Shown one piece after another: positions 17,762-26,162 of a stretch of DNA of 44,512 bases. The stretch is taken from NCBI GenBank assembly GCA_017619375.1, contig JAFZSL010000037.1, positions 1 to 44,512 on the forward strand. Direction: 5' to 3'. How positions within the stretch are numbered: position 1 is the first letter of the stretch; each line of letters begins with the position of its first letter. The translations under genes and the position numbers were made by a program. The stretch comes from Prevotella sp. (GTDB taxonomy: Bacteria; Bacteroidota; Bacteroidia; Bacteroidales; Bacteroidaceae). Under the pieces are notes generated by a model that searched no databases, was not told where the DNA came from, and saw only the letters and a list, made by a program, of their open reading frames with translations.

Positions 17762-19349
17762 ATGAAGAACATGAATGTCACAAGGTGGTTGCCAATGGTA
17801 TTGACAACCATGTTAGTGGGATGCGCCCAATCAAGCAAGTCGCCTGAATACAATATGCAAATTGAAGCATCTGAAGCAGCCTCTTACGAGGCCAAGTCTG
17901 CTATTTCTGAAGAAATGCCTGAAAATGGTGGCAATCGATTCGACGAGTTTTCAGACAACCCATTTGTAGACGTGGCCAAACAACCCGTCTCAACATTCTC
18001 GATTGATGCAGATGGTGCCTCGTATGCCATCATGCGTCGATATGTGAGCGAAGACGTAAAAATACCATCTGAAAGTGTACGCATAGAGGAATTTCTCAAC
18101 TACTTCACGTTCGACTATCCTTCACCCACAGGTGACAACACCGTGGGCATCAATGCTGAGGTAGGGGAATGTCCATGGAATCCAGAACACAAGCTCCTCA
18201 GACTCGGTGTCAAGGGCAAGAATTTAAAGAGTGAAGAAATACCACAAGCCAATTTCGTTTTCTTGGTGGATGTGTCGGGGTCGATGAGTTCCGAGGACAA
18301 ACTGGAACTATTGAAGTCGGGCCTGGTTGAACTTCTCGACAAACTGAATCCCAACGACCGCATCTCACTCATCACATATTCGGGAAAAGTGGAAAAAATA
18401 TTGGAATCGACACCGGTTCGTGAGAAAAACACCATCAAAAAGGCCATCATGAAATTGGACGCCAATGGTTCCACTGCTGGTGGGGAAGCATTGAAAATGG
18501 CTTACGAGGAGGCTTTAACCAACTACAATCCCAAGTACAACAATCGGGTCATCATGGGAACTGACGGTGATTTCAACGTTGGTGTGACAGACGATGACTC
18601 TTTGGTTGAGATGGTCGAACAGTATGCCTCAAAGGGGATATATATGACATGCTTGGGGTTTGGTTCCGGCAATCTAAACGACAGCATGATGGAAAAAATC
18701 TCCAATGCAGGTAACGGAACATATTATTATATAGACAATGAGAAAGAGATGATGAAGGTCTTCGTTGACGAGCGAGAAAGATTTGTCAGTGTGGCCAACG
18801 ATGCCAAGTGCCAGGTCTCTTTCGAGAAGAAGATGGTAAGCCAATATCGTCTTATCGGTTATGAGAACCGAATGCTCGACAACAAAGATTTCAAGGATGA
18901 CAAAAAGGATGCAGGTGAGATAGGGGCAGGTCAGACCATCACGGCGCTCTATGAAATCGTGCCTACAGCAGAGTTCATTCATTCAATCACTCAAGAAAGC
19001 CTCAAGTGCAAAGCATATCATCGCAACTTTTGATTTCCGTTACAAGAAGTCACTCAACAGTTCAAGCATTCCTTTGAAAGTGGATGTTGCCATCGAAGAC
19101 ATGGTGAGCAATGGAGTAATCAAGCCTCTGTCTGAAAACATGAGTTTCGCAGCAGGTGTTGCAGCATTTGGCATGGTGTTGCGCTCATCGGAACATAAAG
19201 GAAAGGCTACAATGGAAATGGCTGCAGAACTGGTAGAGAAGGGGCTTGGCTACGATCCGCATCATTACCGTGCAGATTTCTTGGACATCATCAAGCTATT
19301 GAAGGGAAAGAAATCAAGTTGGATGGAAGAATCAGAAACAGATTATTGA
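17762..19349 (+). pseudogene. VWA-domain lipoprotein (YfbK-like), interrupted by a +1 frameshift
   Basis: The gene encodes a von Willebrand factor A protein of about 529 residues once the frame is repaired. A lipoprotein signal ends in LVGC. The N-terminal domain holds PVSTFSIDADGASYA, typical of YfbK-type proteins. The VWA domain starts near residue 160 with the MIDAS motif DVSGSMSS (Asp 170), and the C-terminal DUF3520-like region starts around SQYRLIGYENR. The first frame stops at 19033. The family sequence continues in the +1 frame (KHIIATFDFRYKK to the stop at 19349, including ENMSFAAGVAAFGMVLR). The likely lesion is one extra A in the AAA run at 18996-18998: total length is 3n+1. The first frame alone would still make a VWA domain. 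A sequencing error or a recent mutation is more likely than programmed frameshifting. Confidence 0.8.
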
Positions 19350-19394
19350 AGCAGGAATCATCCAACCTGCCTCATGAGTACATGAAGAAATAAA

Positions 19395-19440
19395 GGAACA
19401 AAGACACTGGGTGACTCTCCAGTGTCTTTGTTCCCTCTTT
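19395..19440. terminator. Bidirectional terminator between convergent genes
   Basis: GGAACAAAGACACTGG (19395-19410) and CCAGTGTCTTTGTTCC (19419-19434) form a perfect 16-bp stem with an 8-base loop. A T-rich tract follows on the plus strand (CTCTTTT) and also on the minus strand (TTTATTTC). It serves the VWA gene from the left and the patatin operon from the right. Confidence 0.85.
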
Positions 19441-20378
19441 TAATCTTCAGCCTTCTTTCTACTTTTCCTTCGCTTGGACTTTTGAGCGTATTTTTCGATA
19501 GCTTTCAACGTCTTCTGGCGGCCGATGGCGATTAGTTTCTCTGACTTGTTATAATCGAAACTGCTGTATCGGCTCATCTGAATGTCGACTAAAATATCAG
19601 GATTCATCAATTGGGCCATCAATTTGGAATTCTGACGAATCATCAACGAACTGGTACGAGACAGCATGGTGTAATAATTGAAATCAAGGTTGTCGGGAAT
19701 CAGCTTGTCGAGTATCATTGTCGCCAACGACTTGTCTTTCTTTCGGCGTTCTGACAATTCGTGTTTCAACTCCTCCTGAGCCTTGTAATCATATCCACTG
19801 ACATCCACGCCAACAAGGCTGTCGCCCTTATGCCGAACCACACGATTCAGCGGAATGGGATTGACCACACCGCCATCAATGAGAATCATCCCGTCACGAT
19901 GCACAGGTTTGTAAAACATGGGCAGTGAAATACTGGCACGAATGGCCTCAAACAAACTCCCGGTGCGGAAGACCACCTCGCGTCCGGAAACCCAGTCGGT
20001 CGCCACTGCACAATACGGAATCGGCAAGTCTTCGATGGCGATGTCTGGGACAAATTCCATAATGGCCTCAATGATGCGATCGCCCTTGACAAAATGGTTC
20101 AATGACAAGGAGAAATCGGTCAGTTCCAACATCTTCTTTCGGTCGATGCCTTTCATCCATTCACGGAATTCATGCAGTTTTCCTGCAGCATAGACACCAC
20201 CTACAAGAGCTCCCATGGAACATCCGGCAATCGACGTGATGTGATAACCTTGCTCCTCCAACATCTCTATTGCGCCTATATGCGCCAATCCTCTTGCCCC
20301 ACCACTGGAAAGAACCAATGCAACGTCTCTGTTTTCAGGCTTGTCCCAACCTGTTAACTGAAGCAATTTCTCTAACAT
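19440..20378 (-). CDS. Patatin-like phospholipase (RssA/YlbK type)
   Basis: The 312-aa protein has the patatin fold of serine lipid hydrolases: the oxyanion loop SSGGARGLAHIG (residues 24-35), the nucleophile elbow GCSMG (Ser 54), and the Asp of the dyad in LIDGGVVNPIP (about 166-176). There is no signal peptide, so the enzyme is cytoplasmic or membrane-associated. A basic tail of Lys and Arg residues ends the protein and may bind membranes. It is the last gene of a three-gene minus-strand operon, 44 bases after the NAGPA-like gene. The lipid substrate is unknown. Confidence 0.9.
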   Translation of the reverse strand: MLEKLLQLTGWDKPENRDVALVLSSGGARGLAHIGAIEMLEEQGYHITSIAGCSMGALVGGVYAAGKLHEFREWMKGIDRKKMLELTDFSLSLNHFVKGDRIIEAIMEFVPDIAIEDLPIPYCAVATDWVSGREVVFRTGSLFEAIRASISLPMFYKPVHRDGMILIDGGVVNPIPLNRVVRHKGDSLVGVDVSGYDYKAQEELKHELSERRKKDKSLATMILDKLIPDNLDFNYYTMLSRTSSLMIRQNSKLMAQLMNPDILVDIQMSRYSSFDYNKSEKLIAIGRQKTLKAIEKYAQKSKRRKSRKKAED

Positions 20379-20422
20379 ATGACAATCCTATTCCTTCTAC
20401 AATTTGATGCTTCCCACCTTCA

Positions 20423-21346
20423 TCACCTCTTTCTGAACACGAGCCAAGGAATGATGTCTTTCCACATTTTATAAGGATAGTCGATGATGTTGCCAATGTC
20501 GTGGAGTTTTCCGTCAACAGAGCGGTAGTAGCAATAATTTGGACCGCCCGTGATATAAATGGCATCGGAAAAGCCATACTCACGCAGGGCATATGCGAAA
20601 TCCCTGACTGTCACCTCGTCGCGTGTGGAAATGAGAATGAGCCTGTCCCCATTTTTATCAACCTTACGACCAATGGCTTTACGTATGTACTTTCCAGGCA
20701 AGAAGAATCTTGGAGGGACATCACCATTGCTCACCAAGACAAACTGACGGAAGAATGAACCTCCGTTTTCCATCACATAATCTTTCACGTCTTCGCTGGG
20801 AGAGACACCGATGACCATACGGTCGTCGACCATGGCCATATAACCAAGACGGCTTTGGGTATGTCGCCTCTCCTCACCATTGACCACCAATGTGCCCAAA
20901 TAGGTGCTATCTTCCATATGGTCAGCTGAACGACAATAGAGATAGACAGAATCGTCTGACAGATCTGGCTCTTCGAATTCTATGCTGGCTCGGAGGCCAT
21001 GCAATTCATAGAAATCAAGATGAACACCCTGCACACTGTCGCTTGTAAATACTACTTCTGCTTCTTCTTGTTTCGGTTCTTGTTTCAACTTGTTGATGTT
21101 ATCTTTTGGCGAGACAGAAATGGTGATTCCCAGTTCGCGGGCTTTCAACAAACGCCTTCCTTTGTATGCGCCATAGGTCAATGCAACAAGTGAAATAACA
21201 CCAATGGCTATCAACAACCACTTTTTCCATTTGTTTCCGTTAGGCGTATCTGTAGGGCCACTTGGAATCTCGTCATCATCACGTTCAATGATGTAAACCG
21301 GCTCTTCAGATTCCATTCTTTGAATTAAAATATCATCATTATTCAT
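20423..21346 (-). CDS. Membrane-anchored NAGPA-like (phosphodiester glycosidase-type) protein
   Basis: The 307-aa protein has an acidic cytoplasmic N-terminus (residues 1-48), one TM helix (about 49-68, KWLLIAIGVISLVALTYG) and a large extracytoplasmic domain. The C-terminal half has KNGDRLILISTRDEVTVRDF and YGFSDAIYITGGPNY, which resemble the NAGPA/DUF2233 family (phosphodiester glycosidases) where a conserved GG follows a strand. This assignment is tentative. I start it at the ATG at 21346, because GGAGG lies at a good distance in front, an unusual clear ribosome-binding site here; the start overlaps the LytTR stop codon by eight bases, which suggests coupling. Confidence 0.7.
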   Translation of the reverse strand: MNNDDILIQRMESEEPVYIIERDDDEIPSGPTDTPNGNKWKKWLLIAIGVISLVALTYGAYKGRRLLKARELGITISVSPKDNINKLKQEPKQEEAEVVFTSDSVQGVHLDFYELHGLRASIEFEEPDLSDDSVYLYCRSADHMEDSTYLGTLVVNGEERRHTQSRLGYMAMVDDRMVIGVSPSEDVKDYVMENGGSFFRQFVLVSNGDVPPRFFLPGKYIRKAIGRKVDKNGDRLILISTRDEVTVRDFAYALREYGFSDAIYITGGPNYCYYRSVDGKLHDIGNIIDYPYKMWKDIIPWLVFRKR

Positions 21347-21788
21347 TTTTAATCCTCCATTTTTTATCATCCAATAGTTCTTTCAAAGCTTTTAATGCTT
21401 CTTTGCCCACACTCACCGTGTAAATGTCCTTGTTCGGGCCACTTCCGTCATCTCGTTCAAAACGATAGGCATGAGCGTTGTCCATTCGTGGTGGAAGGAC
21501 AACATGCTTGCCCCCAAAGGTGATGGTCTGTTCGACAGTGTCTATGCCTTGAACAAAATCCTTATTCACGATAAGACTCCTTCCAACACGGATAAATTTA
21601 TTACAACTATTCAACAATTTGATTCTCTCTTCGATTGATTGCAGTTGTGATGTTATCTTGCGACTTTTCCCATTGATGAGGACAAGGTCACTATAGTTTC
21701 CGTCAGCCTTGATGTAGACAATCTCATCCACGGCGACACGTATCAGAAGCGTCGTGTAACTAATTGTAAAAAATTCCATATTATACAT
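21339..21788 (-). CDS. LytTR-type DNA-binding protein
   Basis: The 149-aa protein consists mainly of a LytTR domain (about residues 5-105): VDEIVYIKADGNYSDL (about 20-35), KITSQLQSIEERI, FIRVGRSLIVNKDFV. This all-beta domain binds DNA in AgrA/LytR-type regulators. There is no receiver domain in front, so it is a stand-alone LytTR protein; a linker and short helix follow. An internal ATG at 21779 (MEFFTIS) is an alternative start. It heads the operon with the NAGPA-like and patatin genes and may regulate its own transcription. Confidence 0.85.
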   Translation of the reverse strand: MYNMEFFTISYTTLLIRVAVDEIVYIKADGNYSDLVLINGKSRKITSQLQSIEERIKLLNSCNKFIRVGRSLIVNKDFVQGIDTVEQTITFGGKHVVLPPRMDNAHAYRFERDDGSGPNKDIYTVSVGKEALKALKELLDDKKWRIKNE

Positions 21789-21810
21789 GCATTTTCACTC
21801 TTCTAATTGG

Positions 21811-21841
21811 CAAATTTAATGAAATGCCAGCGTAAAACCAA
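21811..21841 (-). promoter_or_regulatory. Promoter of the LytTR-NAGPA-patatin operon
   Basis: On the minus strand TTGG (21841-21838), exactly 19 bases, and TAAATTTG (21818-21811) match the Bacteroidota consensus. The start codon of the LytTR gene is 22 bases downstream of the -7 box, so the leader is very short. Confidence 0.75.
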
Positions 21842-22657
21842 AAGAAACCACGTGTTTTTTATTTTAAGAAGAACTTTTCACGCTTTAATTTAATTATTCA
21901 GTGAAAGGACGCATGCCCAACTCAGCATTTGATGCCCAATGAACAGCATCATAATCATCAAGTTCCTTATCAATATTTTCTTTTTCATTAAAGACGGTAG
22001 TTATTTCTTGGGGCAAAGTTACATCAATTTGACCAATCATTCCCGATGACAGGCCGTTATTGTATGAAAGCTCTCGTTTATTGTATGAGATTGCAGAGGT
22101 TAAGGCCCTTGACGAAAAAAAAGACGAGGACACCGTCAGTTTTAACCATGGTTACAGAGAAAAAACAGATGGTAAGAGTTCTTCAACAACTATAATACGG
22201 AAAGAAAAACACTTCCAACAATGACGTAAATGCCAAAGGCGACACGGGATTAACCGCACGTTCATCAATTGAAAGTGTTTTGAGTGCAAATGTACAATAA
22301 ATTCCCGAGAATCCAAGCGATAATGTGAAATAATTCCACCCCCATCAAACGAACCATCAACCAAAGAGAACGATTAATTGATGCTCCATAAAACTTTCTT
22401 TTATAAAGATGGGAAATGTAAGAGAATACTTTACAAAAGCAAGCCGAGAATAAAAGAAGAAAGGTCTGGAGACGGTAGTACCCCAATCAGTCCTGTTGAA
22501 AACCAACAGCCGGCAGACACCGAAAATGTTTCTGCTCTTGACCATTCTTCCAACGACAAAGATAATACAAATCCTTCAAACTTGCAAGAGCTATTAATGA
22601 AAGATAAAAAAAGAAGTGATTTTGGATCAATAGTCCCAGAACCGCAGACCAAGGTTT
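21842..22657. other. Region without a confident gene; fragments on both strands
   Basis: About 800 AT-rich bases hold only short open frames. On minus, 21894-22133 has a protein-like C-terminal half (DKELDDYDAVHWASNAEL). On plus, 22033-22224 is open for 63 codons without an ATG (ALDEKKDEDTVSFNHG), and 22381-22722 encodes a charged protein. Minus-strand -7 boxes TACATTTG (22294-22287, with TTGG 18 bases before) and TAACTTTG (22021-22014) are present. The pattern fits decayed small genes rather than one functional gene. Confidence 0.45.
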
Positions 22658-22722
22658 TCAAACCAAGCGGTAGTGGCGCAAGGCATTCAAGATGCCGTTG
22701 TCGTCTACCGTGGTGGTTGTAA
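22381..22722 (+). CDS. Hypothetical charged protein, doubtful
   Basis: The 113-aa frame starts with MLHKTFFYKDGKCKRILYK and is polar and Pro/Ser/Asn/Asp-rich in the middle, with no hydrophobic segment and no family that I recognise. Composition of residues 1-95 is protein-like, but the last 20 codons run antisense into the end of the HAD phosphatase gene and look like noise (HSRCRCRLPWWL). It may be a truncated gene whose 3' end was lost when it came to abut the HAD gene. A TTG six bases earlier is not needed. Confidence 0.25.
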   Translation: MLHKTFFYKDGKCKRILYKSKPRIKEERSGDGSTPISPVENQQPADTENVSALDHSSNDKDNTNPSNLQELLMKDKKRSDFGSIVPEPQTKVFKPSGSGARHSRCRCRLPWWL

Positions 22723-23443
22723 AGTCTGCTTCTTGTTTCAGCGAATCAAGGGAATTTCCCATAGCCACGCCGATACCTGCCGCTTTTATCATTGCTGAGT
22801 CGTTTCCACCGTCGCCGAACGCCATCGTAAATTGTGGGTCAAGTCCAAAATGTGCTGCCATGGCAAGGATTCCTCTTCCCTTATCTGCCCCCCTTGCGGT
22901 GATGTCAGTGAACGCAGGGTGCCAGCGCCCTGAAATGCATCCGGGAATGCATGGCATCAATTTCTCTTCGTAATCTTCTGTGAAGAAAGGGGTAAGTTGC
23001 AGGATGCGTTGTGTGAGAACATCGTCCAATGGCTTTGCTTGATGGAGGTTGTTCACAGCCAACTCTTGTCGGAATATCCTGTCCACCTCACCATGGGGAT
23101 CAAGCACTGCAACATCTTTTTCTCCGACGACGATAAGCCCGTAATCTTTGGCCTTTGCGTCTTCTACCAATAATTGCGCATATTCTGGAGCTATATCGCT
23201 GCATTTTACAGTCTCATTACCGATGAAGCACAACGCCCCGTTGATGGTCACGTAACCATCAATCAGATGCTCAATGGCTCCAAGATTGGTGATAATCAAC
23301 GGTGGTCTTCCGGTGGCGATGAACACTTTGTGACCATTGGCCTTGGCCTGAGTCAGTGCAAATATCGTAGAAGGAGGTATCTGGTGGGTCTTGAAACTCA
23401 CCAGCGTCCCGTCAATATCAAAAAACAAGGCGTATTTTTTCAT
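22658..23443 (-). CDS. Cof-type HAD-IIB family phosphatase
   Basis: The 261-aa cytoplasmic hydrolase removes phosphate from small substrates such as sugar phosphates or nucleotides. HAD motifs are present: I FFDIDGTLV (Asp 9 nucleophile, Asp 11), II IATGRPP (Thr about 43), III the Lys of GADKGRGI (about 186-193), and IV FGDGGNDSAMI (about 208-218). A C2B cap domain lies between motifs II and III. The exact substrate cannot be deduced. It lies about 210 bases after the DIP1984-family gene on the same strand; that gap has no recognisable gene or terminator, so they may be co-transcribed. Confidence 0.92.
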   Translation of the reverse strand: MKKYALFFDIDGTLVSFKTHQIPPSTIFALTQAKANGHKVFIATGRPPLIITNLGAIEHLIDGYVTINGALCFIGNETVKCSDIAPEYAQLLVEDAKAKDYGLIVVGEKDVAVLDPHGEVDRIFRQELAVNNLHQAKPLDDVLTQRILQLTPFFTEDYEEKLMPCIPGCISGRWHPAFTDITARGADKGRGILAMAAHFGLDPQFTMAFGDGGNDSAMIKAAGIGVAMGNSLDSLKQEADFTTTTVDDNGILNALRHYRLV

Positions 23444-23654
23444 CTAAAGCATACAAGAAAACCAAAAAGGCACCCGACATTCATAGTCAACCAAATGGTA
23501 ATGCAAAGTGCGACTTCATACGTGCCTTCGAATGCTGACGTGCTGAGACTACACCATGAAAAAGGTATTGCCGGCTCCGAACAATGAGATTGCTGTTTTA
23601 CGTCAATTCCAAGGTCCTGGTTCGCCCTACAAATGCGGGTGCCCAAGTTTCACC

Positions 23655-24110
23655 TTATATCAGTTCTGTTGTGAAGTTCAAAGCTTGTATCTCTATGTCC
23701 AGTTTCCGCAGTTGTGCAGAATAGTCGTCCACAAGTTTGCCAAGAGACTTCACGTCCACGACCGTGACCATCTTTATCTCGGAACGGGAATAACGGTCCT
23801 GGCCAATGGAAGCCTTGTCAAAAATGTTGCGCAAGGTGTTAATGCGCAAAGTGAGTATTTCCTTTTTAGCCATGAGCTGAGTCACAGTCTTTCCCTCTGC
23901 GTTCTTGGTCTTCATGTTGGTGGTGTTGATACGCCACACCAACTCCTCAAGCTGCCGGAGGCAACTGTCAAGTTCCTTCATCAATTCTTCAGGTTGCTCA
24001 GAAGGCACATCGCCTTCCTGTACCTTCACATTGTACTGAATGCGCTGCCCCAATTGCTGAATGCGCTTCTGAAGGTCCTTACGAATACTTAATGCTTCTG
24101 CCAACTTCAT
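23655..24110 (-). CDS. DIP1984 family protein (septicolysin-like)
   Basis: The 151-aa protein is helical and charged, with a long predicted coiled coil (MKLAEALSIRKDLQKRIQQL from the start, heptads to about residue 70) and a second helical part to the end. N-terminal LAEAL-RKDLQ and the LxWRINTTN stretch (about 58-66) match what is known as the DIP1984 family, named from Corynebacterium and related to the so-called septicolysin; no biochemical function is established. There is no signal peptide. I use the ATG at 24110; a TTG at 24116 is less likely. Its promoter carries the shared TATAC-type box (24235-24281). Confidence 0.75.
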   Translation of the reverse strand: MKLAEALSIRKDLQKRIQQLGQRIQYNVKVQEGDVPSEQPEELMKELDSCLRQLEELVWRINTTNMKTKNAEGKTVTQLMAKKEILTLRINTLRNIFDKASIGQDRYSRSEIKMVTVVDVKSLGKLVDDYSAQLRKLDIEIQALNFTTELI

Positions 24111-24234
24111 ATTCAATCTTGTTATAGTTATACTTTGTTATTTTGCTAAGAGAAATGAGGACTGACCCGTCAACATCCAGGAGTTTGTTTTCATCCTGTT
24201 GATGGACATAGTTGCAACTCAACTAATTCGTCGG

Positions 24235-24281
24235 CAAAGGTATGGCTTTTTTCCCATTCAACAAACTTTTATATACATATA
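24235..24281 (-). promoter_or_regulatory. Promoter of the DIP1984 gene with upstream TATAC-type box
   Basis: On the minus strand: the box TATATGTATA (24281-24272), then TTTG (24265-24262), 19 bases, and TACCTTTG (24242-24235). From the first base of the box to the first base of the -7 element is 39 bases, the same as at the AAA+, NADAR, 31.4-kb and SprT promoters. This is the only member with a proper -33 element. The leader to the start codon is about 118 bases. Confidence 0.7.
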
Positions 24282-24463
24282 ACAAAAAACAAATGATGAT
24301 TTGCCCTTTTTCTCATATGACTATACAATACCGATGATCAAGCCGAATAGACACGCATTCCTCTATCGAATATACATTTCGCAATCAGTGCCTACCCATA
24401 TATGGATGTTCAAGTGATGGTAAAAGGACCTGATTTTGACTTACTTCATAATTTTTTTTCAGA

Positions 24464-24499
24464 TACGCAAAAACAAAGCATGGTTCTGTTTTACTTTTG
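24464..24499 (+). promoter_or_regulatory. Promoter with TACGCA-type operator, no gene directly downstream
   Basis: TACGCA (24464-24469) and an imperfect second half AGCATG seven bases later lie ahead of TACTTTTG (24492-24499); first base to first base is 28, as in the 32.3-kb and 44.2-kb promoters. The bases around it (CAGATACGCAAAAA, TTTTGCAT) are also shared with the 32.3-kb copy. The next credible start codon is 900 bases downstream (25405), so the promoter may have lost its gene or drive a long leader or RNA. Confidence 0.6.
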
Positions 24500-24749
24500 C
24501 ATCCAGAAAGATATAAAATGGTCTTTGAATGAGAAAAAATAGGGAGTGACGTTGATGAGACTTACTTTACGTGTTAAACCGTGTATCTTCGATTCAATTC
24601 CGACCATGGGAAGCAATTCCACGTAGCTCAGTTGACCAGAGTATCGTCATATTTATATTATAAATAAGGTGACTGCCTTTCCCAGAAAAAAAGTTCTTTC
24701 CTTTAACAATCATTAAGGATAAAAATTCTTTATTCTCAAATATTTTTTC

Positions 24750-25020
24750 TATTTTCGCGTTCGCAAAATTCAAGAGGGTGTGTCTTGCAGGCTACAGACA
24801 CCTCTTCAACTCAAAAACACAACCGTCCAATAATGAACAATCGACACACGAAGTCCGAGAGGCAAAACACCCCTACAACCAAAAACACAACCTTCCAATA
24901 ACGAACAATCGACACACGAAGCCATAAGGCAAATGAAAGACAGGTCCTACCGACCTGATGAACCAATCACCCCTAAGAGCAGGGGCACGCTCATTAGCGT
25001 TCTTTGTTTTATTGTCACAC
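24750..25020 (+). ncRNA. Candidate structured RNA
   Basis: A -7-like TATTTTCG at 24750-24757 is followed by a run of structures: a bulged stem (AAGAGGGTGTGTCT with AGACACCTCTT), two 55-base repeats at a 68-base distance, CAGGTC/GACCTG (about 24941-24957), CCCCT/AGGGG (about 24970-24986) and ACGCT/AGCGT (about 24988-25002) followed by TCTTTGTTTT. The last could be a terminator. This is a proposal from sequence inspection only; it could equally be the leader of the 25405 gene. Confidence 0.3.
24813..24935 (+). repeat. Direct repeat, two copies of about 55 bp
   Basis: The words AAAAACACAACC, TCCAATAA, GAACAATCGACACACGAAG and GGCAAA appear in the same order at 24813-24867 and again at 24881-24933, 68 bases later, with only a few differences. 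They lie in the gene-free stretch and are not coding. Confidence 0.85.
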
Positions 25021-25025
25021 ATCCC

Positions 25026-25137
25026 GAGTCAGCCTTCGAGCTGCACCAACCGAGCTACATAATCACTACGGTGGGAAAATGATGCGAATTGACTGGTTGG
25101 CCATCCAATCAACAAGTTAATTAAATTTGATTATGAA
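25026..25137. repeat. Interspersed intergenic repeat, copy 1
   Basis: About 67 bases (25026-25092) match 28906-28970 at roughly 80 percent by eye, sharing AGCCTT, ACCAACCGA, ACATAATC, ACGGT and GGAAAA in order. Both copies are then followed by an AAGTTAATT/CAGTTAATT AT-rich tail and a GATTAT word. The reverse strand reads like a tRNA D-arm (TAGCTCGGTTGGTGCAGCTC) in this copy, but no T-arm follows. Confidence 0.7.
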
Positions 25138-25404
25138 AAATCATTACATTCACTTACGTTATGAGGGGCCGGTCCGCGCCCAAGCACCGAACTTTTCTGT
25201 ACTTCACCTATTCATAGGTAGCAGAACTACTCTTATTTGTCGTTGGAATCCAACGCTGTCCTTTCTTTCAAGACAACTCGTCACTTTTCGAAGTTTTCTA
25301 TTTCAGCCTTCAAAGAGGGTTTCTCTCCCTCGGAGGTTTTCTCTTGCGCTCCATTGCGGAGTTGTCTGCTTACTAAAATTACTGTTTCACTTAAAATTGA
25401 ATGC

Positions 25405-26124
25405 ATGACTATTGAGACAAACGGACACCGCATTAACATTGACATTGACCCATTACTTTTTCTTGTCTTCCTTGGAGACAAGGTGGATAAGAAGATAGTT
25501 TCCGACATAGCCACGCCCAACTTCTCTGTCGTGGTGAGACCGTCGAGGAAAGCCAAATTCACGGCCAAGGTGGGGGATTACGATATTGTCGTCCGCAAGG
25601 ATGACGGTGAGGAGATAACCCTCGACATGCCGCACCGTGGGGCGAAAATGATGTATGTGCTTACCCTTTTTTGTCAGAAGGCTGTGGGTGGTCTGCCCAA
25701 CAAGTTCTTCACTAACGAGAAGGCTGCAGAGGTCATTAAGTCACTTTACGACAAACTCTACCGCTCTGGCGGTGGGCAATGGGTGAGGAGCAGCGCAAGC
25801 AACAAACACAACCTTTCCACGTTCCGCACACATGCGAATAATGCAGTAGTGGAGAACAAGGCATTGGACAACATGATGCGCTATTGGTGCGGTTTCGAGG
25901 ACGAGCGTCGGACTGTTGGCAAGAGACAGTTGCAATTGAGGAGAATACGCATTTCCAATGACCGCATTCTTTTCGAGGACGCAGCCAACAACAGAGTCTC
26001 TTTTGAAGAGTTGATTCGTCAACTTCCACCATTGGAAGACGTTTTCGGTTTAAGAAGCAAGACAATGGAACGTATTAATATGTTGCGTTCGCTAAAGTCA
26101 AAGGACACATTCACACTTGGCTGA
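25405..26124 (+). CDS. Hypothetical protein, 239 aa
   Basis: I do not recognise this family. The N-terminal 80 residues look like a small beta-rich domain (INIDIDPLLFLVFLGDKV, FTAKVGDYDIVVRKDDGEEI). The middle (about 85-165) is helical and basic, with HRGAKMMYVLTLFCQKA and a Ser/Asn-rich segment (RSSASNKHNLSTFRTHANNA), reminiscent of a helical nucleic-acid-binding region, which is only inference. A basic RRIRIS strand and a helical C-terminus follow. There is no signal peptide or TM helix. I choose the ATG at 25405; the frame is open back to 25237, but that extension looks like noise. A strong terminator follows, so it is transcribed separately from the AAA+ gene. Confidence 0.7.
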   Translation: MTIETNGHRINIDIDPLLFLVFLGDKVDKKIVSDIATPNFSVVVRPSRKAKFTAKVGDYDIVVRKDDGEEITLDMPHRGAKMMYVLTLFCQKAVGGLPNKFFTNEKAAEVIKSLYDKLYRSGGGQWVRSSASNKHNLSTFRTHANNAVVENKALDNMMRYWCGFEDERRTVGKRQLQLRRIRISNDRILFEDAANNRVSFEELIRQLPPLEDVFGLRSKTMERINMLRSLKSKDTFTLG

Positions 26125-26132
26125 GACATGCA

Positions 26133-26156
26133 AAAGGGAGGGCACTCCCTCCCTTT
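26133..26156 (+). terminator. Terminator after the 239-aa gene
   Basis: AAAGGGAGGG (26133-26142) and CCCTCCCTTT (26147-26156) form a perfect 10-bp stem with a CACT loop, nine bases after the stop codon. The T-tract is the end of the stem itself followed by ACTT. Confidence 0.75.
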
Positions 26157-26162
26157 ACTTCA

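Larger units (their letters stand above)
24111..25404. other. 1.3-kb intergenic region with promoters, repeats and hairpins
   Basis: No credible protein gene was found. In order it holds the DIP1984 promoter (minus), the orphan TACGCA-type promoter (24464-24499), a tRNA-like D-arm fragment near 24617, a promoter-like TATTTTCG (24750-24757), a bulged hairpin (about 24771-24812), a 68-bp direct repeat (24813-24935), three small hairpins ending in a T-rich tract (24940-25020), and a segment repeated near 28.9 kb (25026-25137). The stretch 25140-25404 is open in two plus frames, but the translations (rich in Ser, Phe, Arg) do not look like real proteins. Confidence 0.5.

Noticed and set aside
18990-19033. 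Programmed +1 ribosomal frameshift in the VWA gene
   Set aside because: There is no slippery pattern such as CTT-TGA at the junction and no stimulatory structure. A base insertion explains the break better.
24600-24640. tRNA-like sequence: a D-arm (GTAGCTCAGTTGACCAGAGT) preceded by a T-arm-like GATTCAATTCC
   Set aside because: The order is permuted, no acceptor stem pairs, and no T-arm follows. At best it is a decayed tRNA fragment, so no tRNA gene is called.
25026-25070. tRNA D-arm look-alike on the minus strand (TAGCTCGGTTGGTGCAGCTC)
   Set aside because: No anticodon arm or T-arm is present, and the second copy of this repeat near 28.9 kb does not keep the D-arm.
25127-25408. 93-aa plus-strand frame before the 239-aa gene
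   Set aside because: The translation is Ser/Phe/Leu/Arg-rich without structure and overlaps an in-frame extension of the 239-aa gene that is equally poor. Both look like unselected DNA.
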